Source: Chinchilla lanigera
Lineage: Eukaryota > Chordata > Mammalia > Rodentia > Chinchillidae
Assembly: GCF_000276665.1 (NCBI RefSeq)
Contig: NW_004955476.1
Coordinates: 7,511,679-7,575,678 of the forward strand
Direction of reading: 5' to 3'
DNA length: 64,000 nt
This document shows positions 22,036 to 33,540 of the stretch, piece by piece. Position 1 is the first letter of the stretch. Every line of letters starts with the position of its first letter. The notes beneath the pieces are model-generated. The model saw only the letters and a program-made list of their open reading frames with translations, was not told the DNA's origin and did no database searches. Both the position numbers and the translations under genes were made by a program.

Positions 22036-22755
22036 AACTTATTTTAAATTACTAGTATGTGTTTGAGATTCTTGAAGTCTGTCAATGAAAAATTGATGTC
22101 CTTCCATTAAACATGTTCTGTCATATGTAAAAATATAACACTATTTCTTGTTTTTGATGCAAAAAGAATACCATTATATAAAGGTATATTGCTCATTTGT
22201 TTTGATTAAATTTTAGCTGAAGAGATAAGATTCATACATATGAAACAATGAGATAATGACCTATACTTAAATATAGTAAAGACTCATAGTACTTTCTGAT
22301 GCCAACGTTTTTCCTGCTCAGCTTGTTAGCTTTTCGTGTTTGCTGTCTTCTTCGGCCCATTACATTTAGGTTGCACAGGCATCCTGATTTTTCACGTTGG
22401 TTGGTTCCTACTTCTGGCCCATTCTCCAGCTCCCAAAGACTTCTAAAAGTTGATACCCTTGTGTGCAGTGCTATTTCTCGGCCCTGATTCAGATCCTTTT
22501 TGCCCAATAGAGCTGTTTGAGCAGCATCTACCTAGCTGTAGGCTCATCCCTTCTTAATCTGCTTTCCATGTCCATCTCCCGGAGGCTTCCCTTCCAGCTA
22601 TGCCTGAGCATGTCACCCCCTTTTAGCATAGCTGAAATTCCAGAACTCCAGCCACTCTAATACTGATCACACGATTTTAGCCATGGATACAGATTACCCA
22701 TACCAAGGGATGATATGGCCCTGGTAGCTGTTAAATAATCTAAAATAGCTCTCTA
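22036..22755. other. unassigned noncoding stretch
   Basis: Nothing recognised; overlapping open frames at 22232-22507 have no domain. Confidence 0.4.
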
Positions 22756-22769
22756 TATTGGAAGAGGAT

Positions 22770-22935
22770 CTAGGGCTGGAGGTAAGGAGAGGAAAAGAAG
22801 GGAAAGAGGAGTGAAAAGAAGGAAGATGTGGTATGTATATCTACTGACTCCCCATGATGAATGTAATCATTATGTACTGGAGACATGCAGTACATGTTTT
22901 TTACTGGGAAAAATTAAAATAAAAAACTAAAAGAT
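22770..22935 (+). mobile_element. possible L1 3' UTR fragment
   Basis: A purine-rich run (22777-22830) is followed by 'tgatgaatgtaatcattatg', and an A-rich end with 'aattaaaataaaaaac'. A polypurine tract followed by an A-rich tail is typical of rodent L1 3' untranslated regions, but no coding part is present. Confidence 0.4.
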
Positions 22936-23195
22936 AAAATAACTCCTTATAATTTTCCTTGTTTCAAGTTACAATAACAGAAATCACAGATGAGAATATA
23001 CTGGTCACATATACATTGAAGTAAGTACATGACTACTAGCTCTAAAATTATCTTAACACAAGCGTTTTACCATTCACTGTAGAATAAAAGCTTAGCTGCT
23101 TACTGTGATAATAAAACCAACAAGAGTCCGATCTCTTCATTCCTATTTGCTTTCACTGGCTCTTATAATTTTCAGTTTGTAATTCTAGATAATTA
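22936..23195. other. unassigned AT-rich stretch
   Basis: Nothing recognised. Confidence 0.35.
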
Positions 23196-23199
23196 TGTA

Positions 23200-23405
23200 T
23201 TCTGGCCACTCATTAGGTCCTGGTGCAGGGTAGATCTTTTATAAATATTCATTGAATAAATGAGTGAAAATAACCTGTCTGCTCAACTAGATGTTAAGTT
23301 CCCTTAAATCAGGGATTAAATATGTTAGTCATTTCTCTCTTTTCTCTGTAGAACACTGTACACATAGTAAATGTTTGTTGAGCTGAAGTATTAGCAAAGA
23401 CGTAG
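23200..23405 (+). repeat. L2 3'-end fragments, two in tandem
   Basis: A tail 'ataaatattcattgaataaa' (23240-23262) is followed by a second end: 'ctagatgttaagttccctta', 'aatcagggattaaatatgtt', 'ctctgtagaacactgtacac', 'atagtaaatgtttgttgagc'. Both are sense L2 termini. Confidence 0.65.
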
Positions 23406-23447
23406 ATAATAATGAATCGTTGGAAATAAGAAAAATGACGGATCAGT

Positions 23448-23990
23448 AGGGGCCAGCGTGGTAAAGGCAGATTGTGAGGTGGTGTTGTTGCTGGAACACT
23501 GGGTTGGGTCCTGCGGTGATGAAGAACGAAATCAAGGACAGAAGAGGTGGGATGCAAACAAATTTACTGAAAAGATATGAAGACAAGAAAGTAAAGACGT
23601 AAAAGCAAGGAAGTGAAGCCCTATTAGCCAGGAGGGGCTTCTGGGTAGGACACTCACGGGGGCTTTTTGTCTGGGGACATTTCGGCGGGTCAGAGGGAGC
23701 TGGAGCTGCTGTGTAGCGGTGTGAGCTCCTCCCTGTAGGGGCCACCTCCACCTCGGGGCCCGGTCCGTGCAGTGTTCACACAGCGCCCGGGCAGCGCATG
23801 CTCCCTCGAGCCCGTGTCTTCCCGCCCGTGCTCTGGGGAGTCCCAGACAGCCCGAGCGCAGCTGGCAGATGACCTGTGAGGCCCCTGGGGGCGGTGACTC
23901 AGCAGACTCCATTTTGGGGCTGCGGTCCTTCTGCCGGATAGCACCCAACTCCTGTCTCACTAGGCCCTGTCACAGTGTGACCTGAGGTAG
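23448..23990 (-). mobile_element. GC-rich retroviral-type LTR, antisense, probably solo
   Basis: Read on the minus strand it starts near 'tgtgacagggcctagtgaga', has 'cccaaaatggagtctgctga', a GC-rich CpG-bearing U3/R-like body, then an AGTAAA polyadenylation-like hexamer, 'tttgtttgcatcccacctct' and 'tccttgatttcgttcttcat' as a U5-like T-rich end. Surviving CpGs (for example 'gcgcccgggcagcgcatgc' on the plus strand) suggest it is younger or has resisted decay. No gag/pol sequence adjoins it. No target-site duplication was established. It could instead be a CpG-rich promoter or exon. Overlapping minus frames of up to 142 codons are not called. Confidence 0.45.
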
Positions 23991-24049
23991 GCTGGAATTC
24001 AGGGTAAGCAGAGAGGAGATGGAACGCCAGGCGGGCCAGATCTTGGTCG

Positions 24050-24690
24050 ACTCAGCTTGAGTGTGTACTGTGCCTTTGGGAGTAGCATTCCGTATGACAA
24101 ATAACCTAGCCTGGCTCAAAAAGAGGTCTGAGCTTTGCTGTTGGCTCCTGGAAGGGAATCTGTAGGTGCACTAGGTGCCATGCCTAGCAGGAACACCTTT
24201 GCCTGAGGTCCAGGGGTGGCACTGGATATCTAACAGTATGGTTTAGGGTGTGGGATAGTCGCATCAGATAGTAACAGTAGACTCAGAGTACAGGTTTTTG
24301 GTCACATAGGATCAGTGCACCTCCAGGAGATCTGGAGAGTGAGATTAGCCATGTAGGAAACCAATCCTACCCATGTGACGGAGACCCCGTATAAACTGCA
24401 GGGCTGAGAAAGCTGCCCGGCTGGCAGTGCTCCGAGCACACTTTCACACATTGATGCTGGAAATCAGCACTGCTTGGCCTTACAAGGATAGGACACCTTC
24501 AAGCTGCACATCCGAAACCTTCCTGGACTCCGCCCTGTGCTCCTATTATTTTGTACCTGTACTGTGGAACTGTAACGCACTCTAACAGCGAGTGTCTCTT
24601 TTCTCACAGTGCTCTGGTGAGTCTCTCTGGTGAATTACTGCTCCCGAAGGGGATCTTGAGGCCTCTCTGAACTTGTAGTTAGAATCAGAA
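24050..24690 (+). mobile_element. ERVL-type LTR (MLT2-like)
   Basis: The right part carries a run typical of ERVL LTR ends: 'cttcctggactccgccctgt', 'gctcctattattttgtacct', 'gtaacgcactctaacagcga', 'gtgagtctctctggtgaatt', 'gaaggggatcttgaggcctc', 'gaacttgtagtt'. The left boundary is uncertain. No internal ERVL coding sequence is seen. It sits head to head with the minus-strand LTR just before it. Confidence 0.55.
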
Positions 24691-25020
24691 GCAAAGTCTT
24701 CCTCTGGACTCTTCCTTCTAAGCTTTTGGTTGACTAATTTTCCAGCTCAACTTAGATCTAAAATTATCTTTTAAAAGAAAATACTCTGCAGAATGTCAAT
24801 ACCCAGAGCAGATGGGAAAGCACTTAGTGTAGTCACTACAGGCCCACAGGCCTGGCGTCTTGCTCTCTGTTTTTTGTCTCACCTGCCACCCAGCCCTGAG
24901 GCTCCGCTGCGGAGAGAAAGGCCTCCACAGAACACCCTCGGAAAACCCAGTAATTGGCTGGGTGCCCTGTTAGAGGAAGAGAAAGGAAAGAACAGTTTTT
25001 GAACCTTACTGAGTGTGGCC
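24691..25020. other. unassigned noncoding stretch
   Basis: Nothing recognised. Confidence 0.35.
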
Positions 25021-25021
25021 T

Positions 25022-25205
25022 TGGGAGCTATTTCATGGTATTTTATTTAATCCTGTAATCATCCTGTGAGGAAAGTATTTGCCCCTTCTACACGCATAGA
25101 AAATGAGCTTAGAACAATTAGGAGCCAGCCCATAGCCACACAGTGGATTCAAGGCTGAGCTGGCATTAGAAAGTCAGCCCAAGTTCAACTTGATCCTGCA
25201 GTACT
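25022..25205 (-). repeat. MIR SINE, antisense
   Basis: 'tattttatttaatcctgtaa', 'tcatcctgtgaggaaagtat', 'agaaaatgagcttagaacaa', 'gcccatagccacacagtgga', 'ttcaaggctgagctgg' run through antisense MIR, including the tRNA-like end. Confidence 0.75.
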
Positions 25206-25940
25206 AGGGAGGTAACTAGGGGGCTCACACAGGGCAGGGATTTCACAGAAACAGCACAGGTAGTGTCAGCGAGGGGCAGACCGAGAAGCAGAGGGGCCGG
25301 GAGATGTCAGAGGTGGGTGGAGGCGGGGACAACCATGCTTCACCCTGGCTGTGGGATGCACAGTGAGGACACTATTTAACTGCGGAGTCCTGGCCTTTAG
25401 GTCAGAGCTGAAGAAAAGAACCTCCTGGAACATTGCTCTATGCTCCACCTCTTCAAGCAGTGAAGTGAAGAAACATCCTTCTGTGTTTAAATAAAAAAAA
25501 AGGCGTTTTCATTTCAAGGCACTCATGATTTTCACTTGTCAAAGGATGACAGGCTTTCTCAGAACTGGGGAAGAAAATGAATAAGACTTGGAGAAGATCA
25601 CTACCAAGCTCTAAAACATGAAAGGGCTTCAGTAGTGTCCATACTTTTTTTTTTTTTTTAATCCCAGTGACCTCCACCAAACTGGAGTCAGAACCCAACT
25701 CACTTTGTGAGGTGAAATTTCTTGTCTTGAAGTATTTCACGCACAAAGAGGTACTGGCATGCAGCGGAGGGAAGGAAGGAGTGGACACAGTGATGGGACA
25801 GCTAATGAGGATGAAGCTCTCTGGATAACACGGGCAGCCTGCCTTGGCTCATGTGACACTCGTGCTAATCTTGTGGGGGGAATGCCTAACAAGGCAGCGC
25901 AATTGTTCTTATCAGTTTGGAATTTGATACTTCATAGATA
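25206..25940. other. unassigned noncoding stretch
   Basis: No repeat recognised. Poly(A) and poly(T) runs at 25490-25502 and 25647-25660. Minus-strand open frames at 25266-25788 have no domain. Confidence 0.4.
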
Positions 25941-25944
25941 TTTT

Positions 25945-26065
25945 CTTTTCTAAGTCTAAGTTCAACAGGGTCACAGATCTGATCTGTTTTATGCACTGTT
26001 GATTCCCTGATATGTGCAATGCCTTTCACCTAATCAGTGCTTACTAAGTATTCTGAGAATGGACA
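25945..26065 (+). repeat. L2 3'-end fragment
   Basis: 'agttcaacagggtcacagat', 'gttgattccctgatatgtgc', 'aatgcctttcacctaatcag', 'tgcttactaagtattctgag' follow the sense L2 terminus. Confidence 0.5.
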
Positions 26066-26116
26066 TATCTGAGAGTGAACTACGTATATGTTTATGTATA
26101 CTGTTTATACCTACTA

Positions 26117-26454
26117 TGGTTTAGATGTAAAAGCCTCCAGAGCCACCTGTATTGGAAAAGATGCCTGGATCATGGGGTTGTAGCTGCCTTGCAGTTAGGA
26201 GCCGGGATCTTATCGGAAGAGGCGGGTCATTGGGGCATGACCCGGAAGGGCTTCGCTCCCTTCCCAGCACCACCCTTTCCTCTCTGCTTCCTGTCCACCA
26301 TGTGGTGAGCAGCTTTTCTCTGCAAGGCTCTTGCCCTGTTACTTATCATGCCAGGACTGAAACTTCTAGAACATGGACCAAAAAACACCTCTTCTGCTTT
26401 AAATTGTGGGTGTTGGGTATTTTGTCCTAGTGATGAGGAAAATGACAAAGACAC
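26117..26454 (+). mobile_element. MaLR/ERVL-like LTR copy 3
   Basis: Starts 'tggtttagatgtaaaag' and contains 'gccgggatcttatcggaaga', 'ggcgggtcattggggcatga', 'tctctgcttcctgtccacca', 'tgtggtgagcagcttttctc', 'gtgttgggtattttgtccta' and ends in 'aaagacaca'. The TG...CA ends and shared layout with copies 1 and 2 support one LTR family. Confidence 0.55.
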
Positions 26455-26459
26455 AGCCT

Positions 26460-26962
26460 GAAATTCAAACCCAATTTTTCTAAATCTCAGGTACAGTATT
26501 AGGCAATGCAACTGGGACCTGGGATCAGCACTAGGTTCACTGTAAACCAGCCTTCTGACTTATTTCTCTGTTGGCTAGTTGACTGTGGTTAGGTCTTAGT
26601 GGCCCAACCAATTCAAACCACAACCTTCCACCCATGATATGAAGTGGTTGGGATTAATGACTCCTGATTTCCTATCATTCTTCATGAGGCTAAGGCTGTG
26701 AATCTCACTAACTGGTGTTTGAGTTGAATTCATTTTTAATAGAAGCAAAGTCTGCCATATATGGTGCTTGCTGTGCTGAAAATATGCTTCTTCTAATATG
26801 AGATTTTTCCTCTTCCTTGACCAGAGAATTCCAGTAAGTCCAATGAAATTGGAGAATTGTTCCCTTTGGTGAAATTTACTGCAAATAAAAAGAATTGGCT
26901 TGATGTTGTGATTTCCTGATTACCTGATGATACTGAGCATCATTAATTTTTCAAGTTCTTCA
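26460..26962. other. unassigned noncoding stretch
   Basis: Nothing recognised. Confidence 0.35.
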
Positions 26963-26968
26963 TCCACC

Positions 26969-26998
26969 AGTAATAATAATAATAATAATAATAGTAAC
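26969..26998. repeat. (TAA)n microsatellite
   Basis: About nine 'taa' units. Likely length-variable. Confidence 0.9.
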
Positions 26999-27009
26999 AA
27001 TGCTGATGA

Positions 27010-27225
27010 AATTAACATTTATTGAGTGCCAGGTGCTATCTGGTCACTTTACAGTTTTAACCATCTAACTTATGTTATGAGCTAAATCTTTTATTTGCCA
27101 CAAATAACTATAGAAAAAAAGATTTAGAAATTGCTAAGACATCCATCTTAAAAGTGGTAGAGAAAATCATTGAGGCAGAGCTCTCTCACTTACAGATTCA
27201 GAGATTTTAGCCTTTACATTTATAA
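27010..27225 (-). repeat. MIR SINE, antisense
   Basis: 'aacatttattgagtgccagg', 'gtgctatctggtcactttac', 'ccatctaacttatgttatga', 'gaggcagagctctctcactt' follow antisense MIR. The microsatellite directly upstream may have grown from its A-rich or simple tail. Confidence 0.65.
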
Positions 27226-27229
27226 CCTT

Positions 27230-29410
27230 TGGGATGAGTGATTGGAACTGGATTTTGTGGCTTTTGAAGTGGATGAGTCTTTGTAAAAATCTGATGAAAG
27301 TCATGGTGTGCGCATTCTAGAAAGATATGTGTGATTACATCACTCAAAATTGGGGAGATTGTCAGAGCTTTCAGGAACCTACTAAAATGTAGTAGGAAGT
27401 TCGGAGGAAAAAAAGAAAACTTCTAATCCTGGAGTTAATATTTTTGAAACAGAATCATCCAGAGTGGATTTTCAGAGACCCATCAGGACATTTAAGTCAC
27501 TAGAATGCAGTTAACCTGCTCTCCTTGGAAGTCTGGAGACAATGGACTTAGTTATGCTGAGGGCTAGAGCAATCGCTTCACCTGCTGGCTGGAGGATGTA
27601 GCCTGGTTACTGATCACTACCATGGTCACGAGTTTCCATCTTTGCTCCAAGTTCTCCAATTTCTGTTTTTCGAGTTTAACTTGTCCAGGACGTTGCCGGA
27701 AGAGAAACCGTGGGGGCCTGATTAAAAGCATATGGCATCTGAGGTGGGGAGGGGAGCAGGCATGCAGCAGGAGGGGGAGGAGTACTAAACTGAGTGTTTC
27801 TAATACAGGAGCAAGAGAGTATTTTCTGCTCCTGCTGGGGCTGAGCTGCACCAAGGAATACTCTGCTCTCTTGCCTTCCAGGCCTAGAGTGAAAGGCCAG
27901 GATAGAAGTTTCAGAACCTGCAATGTTAGGGTGTCTGGTTGTCATACCTGGCTGTCATTAGATGGTACATAAGAGCCACCAGGAGGAAAGTATGTGGAGA
28001 GTGTGTTAGCCACTTGGGAAGACAGTGGTGCCTTCCCATCCTGACCCAGCTTAAGATCTCTTTGGAAGTGTTCAAAGCCCACTTTCACAGGCCTACTCAA
28101 GCTTTAATAGCTCTCTGGAGGGGCCACCACTTGCCTTTCAGTATATGTCCCCTTTGTGTTTAGGTGATATTTCTCTGGTATAATAACATCTGAATGGAAC
28201 CCCAGAATGAAACTCCTGTAAAGGAACCTGTGCCAGTGAAATAAACCCTGATGGAGTTTAGGCTACCTGGATCCTATTGTCTTCCTCCAATAACAATAGC
28301 CATGCTTCCTCTTGGGGAACGGACTCTCACCCATCCTATGCAGATCTGATGATATTTTAGTCCTGCAGGAGGTTGACTTCAACAAGGCAGCAGGCAAGCA
28401 GAGTCCCAAGCCGGGTGAATAGGCTTTGATCTCTCTCTCTAGGCTTTGTGTAAAAGAAGCACAAAAGGAACCAGAAGAGCTGATGGCCATTTGCTCCGGT
28501 GTGAGCTTTCTTGTTAGGCTGTGCTGTGGTTTCTACTCTGGGTTAGCAGGAACTTGCAGAATCCTGTCTTTTCCTGGCCTGGTTCTCCAGGTCTTCTCTC
28601 AGTTTCTGAGCAACCATCATCCTTCCAATAAATTTCCTTTAGTTACCTTAGCCAGAGTCCCACAACATCCATCTTCTAACTCAACACAGAGGTCACCGGG
28701 GCCCACAGACTCCGAGTGCTCTCCTTGGTTATCCAGGAAGAAAGTGGTTGCCTGGAATCTTGAATCTACATTCCATGATTCCAGGAATATGCAGAAGGCA
28801 TTAGTTTGCCTTTATTGAACAATTCCTCAGTTTAATCTCAATGTGGTCTTCTGGACTCGTTTGAAAGTTAAGTCCAGAGGAATAAGAAACACCTCTTACT
28901 CTCTGTTGATGTCGCATTTGTAAGCACTGTTTTGATCTATTCTCAAAATATGTCACAGGCCAGCGGGCCTGGAGCCTCATGCCCTGCTGCTGGCAAGTGC
29001 TTATTTTAGATGTTTCTAAAGATGAAGCTTTTCCTTATCGGGTGCAGCTGGCCTAGTGGTCAGACCTTTGGGGAGGAGACACTCTCTGCCCTCATCGCTT
29101 GAGTTTGGGCCACAATCCACAATCCTGATGGTTGTTGAAAGGGTGGGTCAGCCGTGCTATTTTTCATCTTGACTTTTCCCTGTACGGATGCTACTCCACA
29201 CATCACGTAGAAATATTTGTGCTAGTTAACTCTCTTCCCCAGAGATGGAGTTGGAGCTGGTTGAAGGCTGTTCACTGAGGAAGAATTAAAAGATACAGAT
29301 AGTGAATATTTGGAGAAGTCCCTGGAAAAAAAGTGGTTTCCTCCGGGTCAAGATAATCTTCTCCTTCATTTCTGTGCCACTCAACCTGGTGTGTTCATAA
29401 TGGTATGTTG
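27230..29410. other. repeat-poor noncoding stretch
   Basis: About 2.2 kb with no clear repeat. Open frames on both strands overlap (27564-27972; 28426-28818, up to 130 codons) and show no domain. At 28615-28665 'catccttccaataaatttcc' resembles the end of an old LTR-type repeat but is too short for a call. Confidence 0.4.
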
Positions 29411-29414
29411 ATCC

Positions 29415-29525
29415 CAAAGCATTCTTAGCACTTCACACAGTTATTTGCATTTATATTGCATGTTTCACTTATACTGCGTGCTCTTCAGAAAGTAGAGTCC
29501 TAGGAGTGCAGGGACACATCCAGAC
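29415..29525 (+). repeat. L2 3'-end fragment
   Basis: 'ttagcacttcacacagttat', 'tgcatgtttcacttatactg', 'gtagagtcctaggagtgcag', 'ggacacat' match sense L2 order. Diverged. Confidence 0.45.
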
Positions 29526-32500
29526 AGGTGAAGAGCTCAGCCCCCATCACGTATGCCCCAAATGGCTGGCACCTCCCTCTGCTTCTGCTGCTCCCTTTAC
29601 ACAGCTGTCATTGCCTCATCTTGATGGCAGTGACTTCTAGAGATAGAGAAAGGGGTGACCGTGGGAGATCAAGAGTGGGTTTCCAGTTGGATGTGAGTTT
29701 TCTGACTGTAAATAGTCGCCCTCTCCATTGTGCTTCTGCCATTCACCAGTGACTGAGTCCATTTCAATCAGTTTGTTCATCACACTTCTATTAGTCTCCT
29801 CCTGTATACCTGCAGGTCCGAGAGGAATAAAAGGCAGCACTCACCATGAAAGAGCTGCTGTCTAGTGGACTGGTTCTAGGGCCAAGTGCAGAAAAAGGGA
29901 ACTATTGCGGAGAGGTGAGTAGCAGAGCCTAGTGCTGTATGTGAACTCAGATACTGTGCCTGACGGTTCTACAAGAGAGTTGCTGTTTCCTTGGACATTC
30001 ACAATACATTTACAAAATGTTTAACACAGTGCCTGACACCGTCATTTTTAAATAAGGGCAACTATTAAATATTTCATTTAAACACACATGTGACAATTGT
30101 TACCTTACACTTTAGAAAAAAATGACATTTTATTGTGTCCTGTCTTGCTAGGTGATACCTCTAAGTATGATTTATAAAAGGGACCTACATAATCTGCCTT
30201 AAACAACCATCCCACCCTTGCTATTTTGTATTCTATTTTGTATAACTTAAACTGTTTGTGTTTGCTGGAATCATTTCACTCCTATTCACTAGTCCATATC
30301 CAGTTGAAAACTTGTCCTTTGGGGGGAAGATCTCTATTTCACCTTACATTGAGTTTTGCTTTCTGTTGTGTTTATAGAACCATCTACTCCAGATCTTTGC
30401 CAAGCACTGTAATTATGTATTTTTATAATGCTCACACAGAGTGAGTGCATCATTAGACACTCTTCCTTTCAATGTTGGTGCTTAACCCAGCACCTACCAT
30501 GAAGTAAGCCATTCAGTGAGTCATTATACAATAAATAAGTAGTTGTCCAGCTCTTGTGAATTGGAAAACATTTAAAGTCTTTCTTTAAAAAATTATGTGT
30601 ATGCACAGAATATTTTATACCAGATAGAAACATTTTAGGAAAAGTAGAAACCATGAAGCCATGGTTTATTTTCCCTCTTTTAACCAGAAAGGAAGTTTGA
30701 AATCATCTGAAATTATATCACATCTTTCTCATACCAAGATAGGGAGAACATGCTAACTATCCAACAGAAATGGCTAAGTTCATTGCCAGACATTTAGGAT
30801 GGATCTCTTCTGGGTGATATCCTCAGGTATGTGTTGAATATTTCAGTGATTCAACATTTTTAATGAATACTAATACAGCATATGCTGTTGGTAGCCACTA
30901 TTTAGATATTTTAGGATAAAACTGAGTAGGAAAAGTAGAATCTTAGGTATTCATGGTCCAATTGAGAGACATTTATAATCTTACGGACTGGGATGATGTG
31001 ACGGCAGGACATTTACAATCCTATGGAATACTTTGATTTTAAGCAGTGGAAACCAATCTAATTTGGTCTAAGCCAAAGAGAAGACACTTATTTAAAGAAG
31101 TAAAGACTGCCATACTGAGGCCAAAGAGTGTAAATGGGACAGGAAAAAGGGCAGAAATAGGATCTAGAAAGGCTTCGGGACTCTCTCTGCCTCCCACTAG
31201 CTCCTCTCTACCCATCCGCAGCTTCTGGTGTCTGGGACGTGTGTGTGCTCCTTTGACACCTATGACCGTCTCATGCCCCTTTTGATTCTATGACACAGGA
31301 GGGTTTCCTTGTAGGTTTCTGAGTGCGTCCTTCTGCCCTCTAGCCTTCTACTTTCTCATCCTTTGAATGCTTTTCCCTTTTCTCCCACTCTGTCTTGGTC
31401 TCAATTTCAAAGTCTTCAGAAAGATTCTGTTGTCCCAGCTTGTGAGGTAGCTGTAAACAGGAACGAATGACATTGCCAAAGGTGGATCTGGGAATCTCAT
31501 GTTGTGGTCTGCTGAATCAAGACCCAAGGTCTTCATTATCATGTGGAGGTGCTGAGCAGACAAGCCACTGTCTTCCGTCTTCTACACAACAAGACGAAAT
31601 CTCCTGTGCAATACAAGGGTAGAATTGGGAAGTAAGGCTTAGCTCATCTACATTCTCCTTTTAAGGTGCATAGCCTGGAGGTGTTGATCATAAAATGAAG
31701 ACTTCATGGAGGAGCTTAGCTCTTGGTTTGGAATTTAATAAGAATATAGTGAGTGAGCAATCTCCAAGTCTAAAATATTTTAATGTATAAAATAAGTAAA
31801 AATTAGTACCAGGCAGCCAGATCAGCTAAGTTTTTGCAATTCTGAACAGATACCTCCGGAGGAAGTGCTCTCTGTAAATCTCATAGAAATAAATGAAAAA
31901 TAGAGTTTCTTATCATAAACTAAGTGGGAGAGAAGCATGTGTACCCAGGAGACAGCGGCCTTTTCCCTTTTGCCTAGGCCCGTTATTGAAAAGTGTTAAA
32001 ACATATTACCAGTCAGGCTCTTGATTTAGAAATGATTCATGAGGCATGGAGTATTAGTGGGAGTGAGTGTACTGGGATATTAAAATGCCATTGACATCCA
32101 TAACTACCAATGTATAAAAATAACAAATGCTAATGAAATGACCTGAGTGCTGAGAGCATGCAGTTTGGCCCTTGTCAACGTTCTGCTTCATGAAATATAG
32201 GCCATTCTGCCTTCCCTGCTTACGTCAGACTGTCCAGGAGAATATTCATTTCATTATTCCTGCTATCCATCAAACCTCCTGTGCCCAAAAAGTATTCAGA
32301 AGAAGCAGTGCCATCTTTTCCTCTACATTTTTGCAGGGCCAAGTGCATTTTGGGTAATGGGGTAGAGATTTTGGAGGGTGGGAATAGCTCCCTGAGTCTA
32401 AGTGTCTGATCATGCTATTTGGATTTATCAATGAACACTCTCCTTCCCTGACCAAACTTCAATAATACATTTGGAAATAAGGTACAGTGGCATTTCCACT

Positions 32501-32625
32501 AATAAAAGCATGTGACTACAGTCAAGAGGCACGTGAGCCATATATATATAAAGTTATCTGGAAAGGAATGAATTCTAAATTCTAGAAAGCTATTGATTAG
32601 AATCATAAAGAAAAATGATACTCTG
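29526..32625. other. repeat-poor noncoding stretch
   Basis: About 3.1 kb. At 31040-31260 there is a block ('aaccaatctaatttggtcta', 'agccaaagagaagacactta', then 'gggactctctctgcctccca') with the look of an unnamed mammal-wide repeat. An imperfect direct repeat pairs 'gagacatttataatctta' (30965) with 'ggacatttacaatccta' (31007). No exon is recognised. Confidence 0.4.
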
Positions 32626-32629
32626 GTTT

Positions 32630-32705
32630 ATTAGCTATTTCTTGAACACTTACTGTATACAGAGCATTGCTTCAGGTACTGAGAATTGTTAAGGATGGTC
32701 ACTTA
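32630..32705 (-). repeat. MIR or L2 3' fragment, antisense
   Basis: 'ttagctatttcttgaacact', 'tactgtatacagagcattgc', 'ttcaggtactgagaattg' fit the shared 'attgagcacttactgtgtgccaggcac' motif of antisense MIR and L2 ends. Confidence 0.5.
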
Positions 32706-33079
32706 GGAATTATGAGTTGATATTCTTCTTTATGTAGAAGAGGCAGCATATGGATTTAGTGATGTGAAGACAACTGTAGGGAAATGTACTAGTGCCTGTT
32801 AAATGTCCTCTGATTACAAACTGAACAAGTGCCAGGAGGAAGCAGTATTGAATGACCCAGAACACAAGAGCCACATAGACAAAAAGCATGGGTGGGTGAT
32901 GCATGAAAATGGCTATGCTGCTCCTTGGCAAAGATGGGCTGATTTCCACTCATCACCAAGGGAAGGCGGATGAGACCCAAAATACTGATACATGAATCCC
33001 CTCTGGTCAGTGGGGAGCTCCTTTGTTTCTCCCTAAAGAAGACGCTGTCTCACATGGGCAAATCTGCCTGGCTCTTTCG

Positions 33080-33311
33080 GGAGTTACTTTGGCACTGTGT
33101 AACAAACATCTTCAAATATTCACACCCTTTGACTCTGGTAATTCCAATTCTGGGAACCTTTCTCCCAAAGAAACAGCTAATTCTAAATAACAGAAAAGCT
33201 TTTTACACCAAGACACGCACAGCAGTTCCTCTTCTAGTAGTGAAAAATTGAAAATAATGTAAATTCCTGAAACTGGGGAATGACTGAGCAAATTACGGCA
33301 AATCTATTTAG
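33080..33311 (+). mobile_element. ancient L1/HAL1 3' fragment
   Basis: 'cacaccctttgactctggta', 'attccaattctgggaacctt', 'tctcccaaagaaacagctaa', 'gtagtgaaaaattgaaaata', 'ggggaatgactgagcaaatt' follow the conserved end of ORF2/3' region of old mammalian L1 or HAL1 copies. Inactive. Confidence 0.7.
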
Positions 33312-33540
33312 GCACTAACAGCTATCGAATGCTTGTGCTGTGCCGAGCACTGTTCTGGAAGCTTCTGGGACCAGAGCGCACTCAGTCTTCATGAGAGTTT
33401 TACTGCTGCTCTGATTTCACAGATGGAGAAACTGAGGGATGGATGGATAACAGTAATGTGCCCACGGTCCCCCAACTGCCACAGCGGAAGACAGGGATTC
33501 AAATTTAGATGCCTCTGGGCTGATCAGATATTTTACAGAC
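33312..33540 (-). repeat. MIR SINE, antisense, nearly full length
   Basis: 'ctatcgaatgcttgtgctgt', 'gccgagcactgttctggaag', 'gatttcacagatggagaaac', 'tgagggatggatggataaca', 'aagacagggattcaaattta' run through the antisense MIR. It abuts the L1 fragment. Confidence 0.75.

Noticed and set aside
23532..23960. 142-codon minus-strand frame in the GC-rich LTR-like unit
   Set aside because: Three overlapping frames are open there at once because of high GC; no retroviral or cellular domain is recognised.
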